Origin: Svornostia abyssi
GTDB lineage: Bacteria > Actinomycetota > Thermoleophilia > Solirubrobacterales > Solirubrobacteraceae
Reading direction: 5' to 3'
DNA: 64,000 nucleotides
Assembly (NCBI GenBank): GCA_024666565.1
Contig: CP088295.1
Location: forward strand, 4,340,001 to 4,404,000
The notes under the pieces are model-generated. The model saw nothing but the letters and a program-made list of their open reading frames with translations, was not told the origin of the DNA and made no database searches. Each line of letters opens with the position of its first letter. Positions within the stretch are counted from its first letter, which is position 1. Both the position numbers and the translations under genes were made by a program. Shown one piece after another: positions 44,793 to 53,143 of this stretch.

Positions 44793-46227
44793 ATGAGCGC
44801 ACCCATGTCCCTCCGCGCGCGTCACGCCGCCGCGTCCGTGTTCGAGCGGATGCCGCCACTGCCCGCGCGCGCCCTCGCCGAGCCGCCGCCGGGCAGCGGG
44901 TTGAAGCCGATCATGGGCGACCCCGGCCTCCCGCTCCTGGGCCACTCGCTCACCGTGATGGGCGACCCGCTCGCGGTGTCGCGCCGCGGCTTCGAGCGCT
45001 TCGGCACGGTCTCGTGGGCCAACATCATCGGCATCACGATCGTCAGCGTCTACGGGCCGGACGGCATCGAGACGGTCCTCGCCAACCGTGACAAGGCGTT
45101 CTCCAGCGAGATCGGCTGGAACGAGTTCATCGGCCCGTTCTTCGAGCGCGGCGTGATGCTCATGGACTTCGACGAGCACCTGCACCACCGCCGGATCCTC
45201 CAGCACGCCTTCAAGCGCGAGCGGCTCGTCAGCTACCTGCGGATGATGAACCCGGTCATCGAGCGCGGCATCTCGGAGTGGCGCACCGGCCCGGGCTTCG
45301 AGCTGTACCCCGCGACGAAGCAGCTCACGCTCGACATCGCGACCGAGGTCTTCATGGGCGAGCGCCTCGGCCCGGAGGCCGACGCGGTCAACCGCGCGTT
45401 CGTCAACCTCGTGCTCGGCGGCAACACCCCGGTGCGGGCGGACGTCCCGGGCGGACGCTGGCACCGCGGCCTGCAGAGCCGGCGCATGATGGAGGACTAC
45501 TTCCGCCGCAAGCTGCCGGCCAAGCGCGCGGCCGAGACGGACGACCTGTTCAGCGTCCTGTGCCACGCCGAGAGCGAAGACGGGGCGCGGTTCAGCGACC
45601 AGGACGTCATCAACCACATGATCTTCACGATGATGGCCGCGCACGACACGAGCACCATCACGCTGGCGATGATGGGCTACTTCCTGGCCAAGCACCCCGA
45701 GTGGCAGGACCATGTGCGAGAGGAATGCCTCGCGCTCGACAAGGAGGCGCTGGACTTCGACGACCTCGACGCGCTGCCGGTGATGGACATGGTCTTCAAG
45801 GAGACGCTGCGCATGAACCCGCCGGTGGGGATGCTCGCGCGCGACGCTGAAGGACACCGAGATCGACGGCCATTTCGTCCCGGAGGGCTCGATCGTCGCG
45901 CTGGGCATGTACGCCAGCCACCGCATGGAGCCGTTCTGGCACGACCCCGACCGGTTCGACCCCGAGCGCTTCTCCCCCGAGCGCCGCGAGGACCAGCGCC
46001 ACAAGTACGCGTGGGCGCCATTCGGCGGCGGCGTACACAAATGCATCGGCCTGCACTTCGGCGGCATGGAGGTCAAGGCCCTCCTGCATCAGCTGCTGCT
46101 GCGCTTCGAACTGCGGGTGCCGGCGACCTACGAGCCGTTCATCGACATGGCGACCGGGCCGTACCCCGCCGACGGGCTGCCGATCGAGCTGCGGCCGTTG
46201 ACGGGTTCTGTCGCCCGGGCGGCGTAG
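44793..46227 (+). CDS. Cytochrome P450 (frameshifted)
   Basis: Haem monooxygenase of about 478 residues. I-helix AAHDTSTITLAMM and the ExxR motif KETLRMNPP are in the first frame. Between about 45838 and 45850 one base is surplus (or two missing), and the rest continues TLKDTEIDGHFVPEGSIVAL, then haem ligand FGGGVHKCIGLHFGG in the next frame. ATG 44793 is used; 44805 is possible. The substrate is unknown. Redox partners are not adjacent. Confidence 0.9.
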
Positions 46228-46241
46228 CGCGACGGCGCCCC

Positions 46242-46287
46242 GCGCTTCCGCGGGAGCGTTTCCGCGTCAACGCTCCCGCGGAAGCGC
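46242..46287 (+). terminator. Long perfect hairpin after the P450
   Basis: A 19-bp perfect stem (46242-46260 with 46269-46287) and an 8-nt loop, 14 bp after the P450 stop. No T tract follows. Confidence 0.75.
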
Positions 46288-46356
46288 CGTCCCGGCCGCC
46301 ACAGAAGTCCATCCGCTCGGTGCCCCCGGGCGGGCGGCGTAGCATGACGGTCGCTC

Positions 46357-46401
46357 GCCGGTGTAGCTCAGTTGGCGAAACGTCACTCTTCGTCCGCCGG
46401 C
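46357..46401 (+). pseudogene. Degenerate tRNA-Thr copy
   Basis: 46357-46375 is identical to the first 19 bases of the intact tRNA-Thr at 48426 (acceptor arm and D-arm). A shortened stretch resembling the anticodon arm follows (CACTCTTCGT), then CGCCGGC, the 3' acceptor strand, at 46395-46401. The T-arm is missing. It is a relic produced by duplication or integration, not a working tRNA. Confidence 0.65.
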
Positions 46402-47191
46402 GAGGGACCCGCGCAGAGCGCCGCAATCGCCGTGTGGCGCCCTGGCGCCGCACCGCAGGACGCATGGGCGTCGGCAGGCTCGTGCGCGCGGAGGGCGCCC
46501 GCTGCGCACACGAACCGCCGCGCCCCCTTTTTCGGGTCCTGAAGTTTGCGCACCTAGAGCAGCAGACGCACGCGAGCCGTCGCCCGGCGGCGCCGGCCTG
46601 GGCGGCTGCGCTCGTGCTCTGGCTGCCGCCCGGGACGTGGCCGGATGGGGAAGGAGGGAGAGACGCGATCGAGCGCGCCTGTCCCGCTCAGCTCGATCCA
46701 GACCGAGTTCGCCGGCCACCACTACCGCGCGATCCGCTCCAGCCTCACGCAGCTCCACGATCGCGGCCTCGTCGCCACCGACGAATCCGCAGCGCCTGGA
46801 CCGCCACCGACGAACAGGAGCTGGCCGCCCACAACGCCGCCGGAGCCGCAGCATGAACCGGCCCGCGAAGCCCGACCCGACCCGGCCCGAGCCGAGCCGA
46901 GCCGGCAGGCTCTCGGCGCCGCCCGCTGGTACCGCGCCGCCGATGCCGCTCTCACCGTCGCCCGATCCTGGGACGACCGCGACGCCCGAAAGGCCGCCTG
47001 ATGCCCGTGCGCGTTTTCGGGCAGCTCGCGACACCTCCGGCCCGCGCCGGCACCGCGTGAAATGCCGCCACTACGACGGCCGCCGGCCGTCCGGCTGCAA
47101 GTTCAACAACTACCGCCACGCCGACAGCGCCGCGCAGGCTGGCGTAGAGCCGTGCCCGCGCTGCGGCGCCCGCCGTCGAGGTCGAACGCTT
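46402..47191. other. Accessory stretch with only fragmentary coding signal
   Basis: No single convincing gene spans this part. Plus-strand fragments look protein-like in changing frames: PLSSIQTEFAGHHYRAIRSS then LTQLHDRGLVATDES (about 46675-46790), WTATDEQELAAHNAAGAAA ending at 46856, an ATG at 46853 overlapping that stop, and ARWYRAADAALTVARSWDDR ending at 47001. From GTG 47057, VKCRHYDGRRPSGCKFNNYR and CPRCGARRRG suggest a zinc-ribbon peptide running into the next gene. Frame errors or decay of small mobile-element genes would explain this. Confidence 0.4.
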
Positions 47192-47581
47192 ATGGCGCGT
47201 GCGCAGATGGCGACGTTCACGGTGCGCGCGAGTAGCGCAGAGCGCCGGAGGCTGGACCAGCTCGCCGAGAGCCTGTCGGCAGCCACCGAGGTTTGCGGGG
47301 CCTACGGCGGGCGGATGAAGCTCGGCCGCGGCGACGTCGTGCGCCTGGCCGTGCAGGTGCTCGAGCCGCGCTTGGGGTTCGACCCGGCCGACGCGCCCGC
47401 CGGGCAGGCGCGACCCGACCGGCTGCGCTACAGCAGCTTCCGGCGGATGCCGCTCGGTGACCAGCTCGACGCGCTTGCCGAGGAGCTGGGCGGCGCGACC
47501 GTGCCGCCCGCGGTCATCCCTGGACAGACCGCGCTCGGGCTCGACATCGGCGGCGTCACCCGTCGGCGAACGAGGGTGTAG
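47192..47581 (+). CDS. Islet hypothetical protein, possible ribbon-helix-helix-like N-terminus
   Basis: 129 residues from ATG 47192 (MARAQMATFTVRASSAERRR). A first strand followed by two helices (RRLDQLAESLSAATEVCGAY, LGRGDVVRLAVQVLEPRLG) is the pattern of small DNA-binding RHH or CopG-like proteins, but I do not recognise a family. ATG 47207 is an alternative start, and GTG 47057 would add a Cys-rich extension. It lies in the islet between the two tRNA-Thr sequences. Confidence 0.45.
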   Translation: MARAQMATFTVRASSAERRRLDQLAESLSAATEVCGAYGGRMKLGRGDVVRLAVQVLEPRLGFDPADAPAGQARPDRLRYSSFRRMPLGDQLDALAEELGGATVPPAVIPGQTALGLDIGGVTRRRTRV

Positions 47582-47594
47582 GTCTGCAGGGCGT

Positions 47595-47630
47595 GCGTGA
47601 CACGCGGGCGACGTCGCCCGCGTGTCACGC
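47595..47630. terminator. Perfect 36-bp palindrome between convergent islet genes
   Basis: Arms of 18 bp with no loop, centred at 47612/47613, 13 bp after the plus-strand stop and 2 bp before the minus-strand stop. A bidirectional terminator is the simplest reading; a cruciform or protein site is possible. Confidence 0.65.
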
Positions 47631-47632
47631 GG

Positions 47633-48184
47633 TCAAAGGCCGCGCACAATGCGGTTGTGTTCCTCTCGGTCACGAAGCAACGCAGCGATCTCGTCTTCCG
47701 GGAGCCCGAGCCACTCACCGACTTCACGGTCAACGTCGTGGTGAGCCTTGTCGGGTATCTCCCCCAGCACGTACAACACCGTGCGCCAGGCGTCGACGTG
47801 AAGCGCCGCCGCACCAGGACCATGGGTCCGCCGTTCCCTCAACCGGGCCCGAAAGATCGCCCGACGACGACGCCGGACAACCCCGGGTCTCACGGCGAGC
47901 GCGAGCATCCCAAGCGCGACACAAGCCGCGGCGAACGGCCAGCAAAGCGTTGTCTCGAAGCTAGCCCCAAGCGCCTGCGCCGAGAACCCGGCGATCAGAA
48001 ATCCCGCGCCAATGCGCGTATCCGCCTGGTCCGCGCCGACGCGAATAGCGGTCATCGGTTCCGAGCCCGAATCCTGTGCCTCGTGAGCAATCTTCCCGGC
48101 CGAAGGGAACGCGACGCCGCTGGCGAGGAACGCGGCGCCAGAGATGTCGAGAATAAGTCCGCCGACCGTGAGCCAATCGACCAT
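47633..48184 (-). CDS. Membrane protein, unknown function
   Basis: 183 residues. The first helix is at about residues 4-26 (WLTVGGLILDISGAAFLASG) and a hydrophobic pair follows at about 60-100 (WPFAAACVALGMLALAV). A basic segment and an acidic soluble tail ending EHNRIVRGL complete it. ATG 48184 is the first start that puts the helix at the N-terminus. It lies next to the intact tRNA-Thr in the islet. Confidence 0.6.
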   Translation of the reverse strand: MVDWLTVGGLILDISGAAFLASGVAFPSAGKIAHEAQDSGSEPMTAIRVGADQADTRIGAGFLIAGFSAQALGASFETTLCWPFAAACVALGMLALAVRPGVVRRRRRAIFRARLRERRTHGPGAAALHVDAWRTVLYVLGEIPDKAHHDVDREVGEWLGLPEDEIAALLRDREEHNRIVRGL

Positions 48185-48425
48185 CGTGGCCGACCAGCCT
48201 ACGCACGGCGGGTGCGGCGCAGAATCTCGCGCAGGTCCGGGACGCGAAGCGCGTTGATCTGATCGAGCGCGCGAGAGCAAGCGATCCTCGATCCGCAACT
48301 GGATGGCCTGCGCCGGAGCGCATCGGGGCGATTCGCGACGAAACGCTGCCCGGGAAGTCTCCCGGGCTGGTCCTACGAGCTGCTGCCAGTGAGCGAGCTG
48401 GCGGGCTACGCTGCTCAGGAGTCCG

Positions 48426-48498
48426 GCCGGTGTAGCTCAGTTGGTAGAGCAACGCTCTTGTAAAGCGTAGGTCAGGGGTTCGAGTCCCCTCGCCGGCT
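48426..48498 (+). tRNA. tRNA-Thr (anticodon TGT)
   Basis: 73-nt cloverleaf: acceptor GCCGGTG/CGCCGGC with discriminator T, D-arm TAGCTCAGTTGGTAGAGCA, anticodon arm ACGCT-CTTGTAA-AGCGT giving anticodon TGT, and T-arm AGGGGTTCGAGTCCCCT. CCA is not encoded. Confidence 0.95.
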
Positions 48499-48522
48499 TG
48501 TTGTTGCTGTTGTCGCGAACCG

Positions 48523-48924
48523 CTACCGGACTGCCGGGCAGGAGACCAGCCTTCCGTTCTCGATGCACCGGTCAGCGAGAACGCGCTCGGGAGCAACGAG
48601 GCCGTACGTCAGCGTCGCGGAGGCACCAACAAGGGCCACCACGGCGATCGCGCTGCGACGAAACCAGACGGCCAAGAGCGAGCCGACGAACATGACCAGC
48701 AGGGAGCTGGTGATGAGCGTGCTCGGCCAGTCGACCGCACCAGGCAGTCCGTCGCACCACAGACGCAATGGCGAGCGGAACTTCGCGTACTCAGCACGAG
48801 CGGAGCCGCACTCACCCGCTCCTCCTCCGATGAGGATCACGCCCAGCAGCATCAGCGCTGACCAGCTCACCGCCGCTACGAGGGTCGCCGCCGCACGCGA
48901 CGACCTGCGTGTTAGAAGGGGCAC
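48523..48924 (-). CDS. Small membrane protein, unknown function
   Basis: 133 residues with three hydrophobic helices (AATLVAAVSWSALMLLGVIL, LITSSLLVMFVGSLLAVWF, IAVVALVGASATLTYGLVA) and four Cys in the outer loops and tail (GECGSA, LWCDG, DRCIE, VSCP). It follows the 63-residue membrane protein with a 13-bp overlap. Confidence 0.6.
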   Translation of the reverse strand: MPLLTRRSSRAAATLVAAVSWSALMLLGVILIGGGAGECGSARAEYAKFRSPLRLWCDGLPGAVDWPSTLITSSLLVMFVGSLLAVWFRRSAIAVVALVGASATLTYGLVAPERVLADRCIENGRLVSCPAVR

Positions 48925-49103
48925 TCGTACCCGCCGTGGCAGTCAAAGACGGCGAGCATGAAGAAGAACCACAGCGCCAGCGGGACGTTCAAGACGATCA
49001 CCGCAACCGCCAGCCACATCATCCATCGGCTGCCCTCCGCCGAGCCCGACGAGCCGACGTCTGGATTCGGCTGGCGATGCACTCCCTCCGGTGAGGCCGA
49101 CAT
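48912..49103 (-). CDS. Very small one-helix membrane protein
   Basis: 63 residues: hydrophilic N-terminus, one long membrane helix (WMMWLAVAVIVLNVPLALWF) and a short Cys-containing end (FDCHGGYECPF). The overlap with the next membrane gene suggests they act together. Function not recognised. Confidence 0.55.
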   Translation of the reverse strand: MSASPEGVHRQPNPDVGSSGSAEGSRWMMWLAVAVIVLNVPLALWFFFMLAVFDCHGGYECPF

Positions 49104-49181
49104 AGCCGGAACGCTAGCTGGCCTGCGACGGGATGTGGACGCCTTCCCGCTTGCACGGCCTGCGGCGCACGCAGCGAGGAT

Positions 49182-49730
49182 TCAGCCCGCCCCTTCGGGC
49201 GTCAGCGCCCGAAGCGCCGCCAGGATGTCGTCGGACGACGAGTTGTCGCCCGAGTGCCGCGCCCGGTGCTCCCACAGGACGGCGCCGTCGGTGTCGATGA
49301 CGAACGTGCCGCCGAGCTGGCTCATGTCCGCCCCGGTCCGCTTCGCCCGGTAGCCCTTGCGCGTGGCGCGAACGATGCTCGGCCATGCGCGCGGGCCGAG
49401 GACCTTCATCCAGTCGCCCCCAGTGAGCCCCGCTGCACGGTGCACCGACGCGTCTGGAGCGACGAGCAACTGAAACTCGATGCCGCTGCTCCGGCGAAAG
49501 TCCGCGGCATGCGCCGGCGTCCCCATGCCTATTGCGACGATGTCGCCGCCCGCCTCACGGATCCGCCCGACGTCCGTCTGCAGCTCCGCGGCATGCTCGC
49601 GGCAGAACGAGCATCCGAAATGCCGAAGCAGGACCAGCGCGACAGGCCGGTCCCTCCAGGTCTCTTCCAGCCGAACCGGTGCCCCGGAATCGTCGACGAG
49701 CGACGTCTGAGCGATCTCCCGTGTCTTCAT
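49182..49730 (-). CDS. Peroxiredoxin-like (AhpC/TSA superfamily) protein
   Basis: Thioredoxin-fold protein of 182 residues. The active-site loop HFGCSFCREHAAEL has a CxxC, as in the SelL/PRXL2-type peroxiredoxin-like family, rather than the single peroxidatic Cys of classical AhpC. ATG 49730 is backed by AGGAG about 8 nt upstream. It is divergent from arsR. Confidence 0.85.
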   Translation of the reverse strand: MKTREIAQTSLVDDSGAPVRLEETWRDRPVALVLLRHFGCSFCREHAAELQTDVGRIREAGGDIVAIGMGTPAHAADFRRSSGIEFQLLVAPDASVHRAAGLTGGDWMKVLGPRAWPSIVRATRKGYRAKRTGADMSQLGGTFVIDTDGAVLWEHRARHSGDNSSSDDILAALRALTPEGAG

Positions 49731-49754
49731 ACCCAGCTCCTGACAATGGTTGTT

Positions 49755-49766
49755 GTCAGATCTGAC
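49755..49766. promoter_or_regulatory. Palindrome GTCAGATCTGAC
   Basis: Perfect 12-bp palindrome about 25 bp upstream of the peroxiredoxin start, in the divergent region shared with arsR. A regulator site is plausible but unassigned. Confidence 0.35.
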
Positions 49767-49791
49767 CCTAGCGAAGCGCATGGACCACGTT

Positions 49792-49868
49792 CATATCGAT
49801 ATCCCTTGATCTGACGTGCCAGACCCGATACGGTCCACGGCAGATCACAACGATGCCCGTTGATATGA
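49792..49868. promoter_or_regulatory. Candidate ArsR operator region
   Basis: TCATATC at 49792-49798 and its reverse complement GATATGA at 49862-49868 flank the arsR promoter (TACGGT near 49829). The left arm also contains the 10-bp palindrome ATATCGATAT (49794-49803). AT-rich dyads of this kind are typical ArsR/SmtB targets, here in a GC-rich background. Confidence 0.4.
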
Positions 49869-50203
49869 CCTCCACCCCGACCCTCCCCGGCCCCGCCGCG
49901 TCCGCCTGCTGCGCCCCGCCGGCCGGGCCCGCGCCGGACCTCGACGCCGAGCGCATCGCCGTCGTCGCCAAGGCGCTGGCCGAGCCCTTGCGCGTGCGGA
50001 TCCTCGACACACTGCGGCGCAACCCCGAGCCGGTCTGCCAGTGCGAGCTCATCGCGCTGTTCGACGTCAAGCAGTCTCTGCTCTCCCACCACCTGCGCAA
50101 GCTCGCCGACGCCGGGCTCGTCGACATCGAGCGCCGCCACAAGTGGGCCTACTACTCGATCCACCCCGCTGCCTTCCAGGAGCTGCACGCATGGCTGAGC
50201 TGA
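49853..50203 (+). CDS. arsR: ArsR-family arsenic-responsive repressor
   Basis: 116 residues, winged helix (KQSLLSHHLRKLADAGLVDI). The arsenite-binding Cys pair is in EPVCQCELIALF, the classical position in helix alpha-3, and an extra N-terminal Cys pair (SACCAPP) could be a third ligand set. ATG 49853; ATG 49865 is an alternative. It overlaps arsM by 13 bp, so ArsR should autoregulate an arsR-arsM unit. Confidence 0.9.
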   Translation: MPVDMTSTPTLPGPAASACCAPPAGPAPDLDAERIAVVAKALAEPLRVRILDTLRRNPEPVCQCELIALFDVKQSLLSHHLRKLADAGLVDIERRHKWAYYSIHPAAFQELHAWLS

Positions 50204-51087
50204 CCTCCCCCACCCCGTCCTCGTGTTGCTCGCCCGCAGCGCAGGAGTCCTGCTGCGAGCCGTCCGCGAAGGACGCATGCTGCGGCACCAGCGCCGCGGG
50301 CGGCACCTGCGGCTGCTCTGCCGGTCAGGCCGCCGAGCCCGACGTCCGCGAGACCGTGCGCGAGAAGTACGCCGCCGCGGCGCGGGCGATCGCCGAGCAG
50401 CGCAACGACGGCTGCGGCTGCGGCCCGGTCGTCCTCACCGACGGTGACGCCAACCAGGTCTTCGGCGGGGCGCTCTACGCGGGCGCCGACACCGAGGGCG
50501 CGTCGGACGAGGCCGTGGGCGCGTCGCTGGGCTGCGGCGTGCCGACCGCGGTCGCCGACCTGCACGCGGGCGAGACCGTCCTGGATCTCGGCTCGGGCGC
50601 GGGCGCGGACGTGCTCATCAGCGCGCGCCGGGTCGGCCCGACCGGGCGCGCGATCGGCCTGGACATGACCGACGAGATGCTCGAGCTCGCGCGGGCCAAC
50701 GCCGCAGCCGCCGGCGTCGAGAACGCCGAGTTCGTCAAGGGCTACCTCGAGGAGATGCCGCTGGCCGACGGCTCGGTCGACGTCGTGATCTCCAACTGCG
50801 TCATCAACCTCGCCGGCGACAAGCAGCGCGTGCTCGACGAAGCCGCGCGCGTGCTGCGGCCCGGCGGGCGGTTCGCCGTCTCCGACGTCGTCGCCGACGA
50901 GGACATGGACGAGGCGACCCGCGCGGACATGGCGGCGTACACCGGGTGCATCGCCGGCGCGCTGACCGAGGCCGAGTTCCGCACGGCGCTCACCACGGCC
51001 GGGTTCACCGACATCGAGATCACGCCGACGCACCGCGTCCACGAGCACGCAGGCTCGGCGATCATCCGCGCCCGCCGCGCCGCCTGA
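50191..51087 (+). CDS. arsM: Arsenite S-adenosylmethionine methyltransferase with Cys-rich N-terminus
   Basis: Methylates As(III) to volatile or less toxic products; 298 residues. The first 45 residues hold ten or more Cys ([20 protein letters not shown]), a metal-chelating extension. Core: SAM motif [13 protein letters not shown], conserved Cys in SLGCGVPTA and in YTGCIAGAL, and [10 protein letters not shown] 50191 lies inside the end of arsR. Confidence 0.92.
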   Translation: MAELTSPTPSSCCSPAAQESCCEPSAKDACCGTSAAGGTCGCSAGQAAEPDVRETVREKYAAAARAIAEQRNDGCGCGPVVLTDGDANQVFGGALYAGADTEGASDEAVGASLGCGVPTAVADLHAGETVLDLGSGAGADVLISARRVGPTGRAIGLDMTDEMLELARANAAAAGVENAEFVKGYLEEMPLADGSVDVVISNCVINLAGDKQRVLDEAARVLRPGGRFAVSDVVADEDMDEATRADMAAYTGCIAGALTEAEFRTALTTAGFTDIEITPTHRVHEHAGSAIIRARRAA

Positions 51088-51093
51088 ACGCGC

Positions 51094-52143
51094 TCAGGCT
51101 GACGCCGCCGCGATCCGCGCCCGCGCCTCGGCCACCGCCACGTCCTGCGGGACCGCGCCCGTCGCCGCGGCCTGGGCGAGCACCCCCGCGGTGTGCGCCA
51201 CTGCCACGTCGATACGCCGCTCGACCTCCGCGTCGTCGAAGCCCAGCACCTCGGCGCCCACGTGGATGATGCCGCCACAGTTCGCCAGGAAGTCCGGGAC
51301 GTAGAGCACGCCCGCACCAGCGAGCGCGTGCGCGGTGTCGGGGCCGGCCAGCGGGTTGTTCGCCGCGCCCGCGATCACCTTGCAGCGCAGCTCGGCGATG
51401 TGCTCCTCATGGATAGCCTCCCCAAGGGCGCAGGGTGCGAGGACGTCCATCTCGGAGGTCAGGAAGCCCGCCACCGGCAGGGCGTGCGCGCCATACCGCT
51501 CGGCGACGTCCTGCGCGCGCGGCGTGTCGAGGTCGGCGAGCAGGACCTCGGCGCCCTGCTCGCGTAGCAGCGCGACGACGTGACGGCCAACGTGGCCCAC
51601 GCCGAGCACCCCCACCCGTACGCCCACCAGCGAGTCGGCGCCGAGCCGCTGGCGCGCGCCGGCGGAGATCGCGCCGGTCACGGTGCGCGCGGTCCAGGGC
51701 GATGGATCCCCGCGCCCGCCGCGCTCCACCGGCTGGCCGGCGACGTGTCGCGTCGCGCCGGCGATCCCGACCATGTCCTCAGGCGTGGTGCCGACGTCCT
51801 CCGCCGTCACGTAACGCCCGCCAAGCTGCTCGATGACCGCCCCGACAGCGTGCATCCGCGCAGCCCGCGCGTCGGCGTCGGCCCACCCGCCGTCGTCGAG
51901 CAGGACCGCCTTGCCGCCGCCGAGGTCGAGCCCGGCCGCGGAGTTCTTCAGCGTCATCGCGCGCGCGAGGCGCAGGGCGTCGGTGAGCGCCGCCGTGAGC
52001 CCGGAGTAGGCCGCGAGGCGCAGGCCGCCCATCGCGGGGCCGAGCGCCGTGGAGTGGATCGCCACCACGCCCGTCGCACCCGTGGCCGTGTCGCGGAAGA
52101 CCTCGACCTGCTCGTGCTCGAACTCGGTGTCGATGCCGGACAT
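51094..52143 (-). CDS. Leucine/valine-type amino-acid dehydrogenase (Glu/Leu/Phe/Val DH)
   Basis: Oxidative deamination of a branched or aromatic amino acid, NAD-dependent; 349 residues. Catalytic Lys regions GPAMGGLRLA and MTLKNSAAGLDLGGGKAVL, then the Rossmann motif GVLGVGHVGRHVVALL and IAGAANNPLA. It ends 6 bp from convergent arsM. The CTAG border of the IS lies only 3 bp upstream of ATG 52143, so its native leader is gone and it must use a promoter or ribosome site from the element, or be poorly expressed. Confidence 0.92.
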   Translation of the reverse strand: MSGIDTEFEHEQVEVFRDTATGATGVVAIHSTALGPAMGGLRLAAYSGLTAALTDALRLARAMTLKNSAAGLDLGGGKAVLLDDGGWADADARAARMHAVGAVIEQLGGRYVTAEDVGTTPEDMVGIAGATRHVAGQPVERGGRGDPSPWTARTVTGAISAGARQRLGADSLVGVRVGVLGVGHVGRHVVALLREQGAEVLLADLDTPRAQDVAERYGAHALPVAGFLTSEMDVLAPCALGEAIHEEHIAELRCKVIAGAANNPLAGPDTAHALAGAGVLYVPDFLANCGGIIHVGAEVLGFDDAEVERRIDVAVAHTAGVLAQAAATGAVPQDVAVAEARARIAAASA

Positions 52144-52150
52144 CCGCTAG

Positions 52151-52167
52151 ATGGTTGATTCCACGCG
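52151..52167. repeat. IS terminal inverted repeat, left
   Basis: 17 bp, perfectly complementary to 53127-53143. Confidence 0.9.
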
Positions 52168-52173
52168 TCCTGG

Positions 52174-53045
52174 TTAGATCGCGAGGTCGGCGAGGGCGCG
52201 TGTGGGGCGGCCGAGGTAGTGGTTGAGCCAGACGCTGGCGGCGAGCGCGAGAAGTTTGGGGGGCGATCCTTGCTCTGAGGCCGTGCAGGGTGCGGGCCTG
52301 GTGGCGTTCGAGGCCGAGGCGGCTTTTCAGCGTCCAGAAGATGCTCTCGATGCATTGGCGGATCGGCGCGAGGTGCGGGCCCTGTCCGGGCTCGTCCTTG
52401 CGCCGGGGGCGCAGCAGGGTCGCGCCGAACCGCTCCCGCGCGGTCTGCTGCAGCTCTTTGCCGGCGTAGCCCTTGTCGGCGATGACGAGCTCGCCGCCGT
52501 GCAGGCCGCGCTCGAACAACCGCAGCGCGACATCGCGCTCTTTCTCGTCGGCCGAGGCGAGGATCGCCGCCCTGGGGGGTGCCATCCGGGGCGGCCAGGA
52601 GGTGCAGGCGCATCCCCCAGAACCACCGCGAGTGGCTGCGGCTGTAGTGATGCGCGCAGGCCGGCTGCAGCTCTGACCGCCGGGCGGTGTCGACCGACCG
52701 GCCGCACTCCACCGGCGTCGAATCGATCAACACCATCGAGTCGAAATGCCCCGGACAATCGCCGGCGAACATGCCGATCAGCCAGTCGATCTGCTCGCTG
52801 CAGCGGGCGCGGCGCTTCCAATAGCCCGGCTGCTTCGGCAGCCGGGGGAACAGATGCCCCAGCCGCCACCGGGCTGCCGCGAGGAACTCGCGGTCGCCGG
52901 GAATGTCCATGATCGCCTGCGCGACCGCGAGCGTGACGACCTCCGCATCGGTCACGCTGCGCCTGGCGTTCTCCCGCCGTTCAGGCAGGAGATCGTCCGC
53001 CGCGGCGAACACCGCAGTGAGCAGCAGGTCGAGGTCGGCGCGCAT
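52174..53045 (-). CDS. IS982-family transposase (two frameshifts)
   Basis: DDE transposase. ATG 53045 starts MRADLDLLLTAVFAAADDLL; RENARRSVTDAEVVTLAVAQ and LIDSTPVECGRSVDTARRS (first Asp) follow. The G6 run at 52574-52579 shifts the frame to AAILASADEKERDVALRLFE, VIADKGYAGKEL (second Asp) and RQCIESIFWTLKSRLGLERH (Glu). A second G6 run at 52258-52263 shifts again to KLLALAASVWLNHYLGRPTR and the stop TAA at 52174. Dropping one base in each run gives about 290 residues. Confidence 0.88.
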
Positions 53046-53126
53046 CGTGGCCCCCTAGGGCAGACGGTGAGAACTGCAAGCACCGCCGACTTCGACCTGC
53101 TGCGTTATGTCCCCTCCACGCACCAC

Positions 53127-53143
53127 CGCGTGGAATCAACCAT
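53127..53143. repeat. IS terminal inverted repeat, right
   Basis: 17 bp, perfectly complementary to 52151-52167. The adjoining CTAG supplies the stop codon of the SDR gene. Confidence 0.9.

Noticed and set aside
43989..46856. Open frame of more than 900 codons across the P450 locus
   Set aside because: Its middle is the P450 itself (from 44793). Upstream of that start it is antisense to the TetR gene, and downstream of 45850 it is the wrong frame caused by the frameshift.
46357..48498. A prophage or integrative element
   Set aside because: No integrase, excisionase, capsid or conjugation gene can be seen in the 2 kb, so only a relic islet is claimed.
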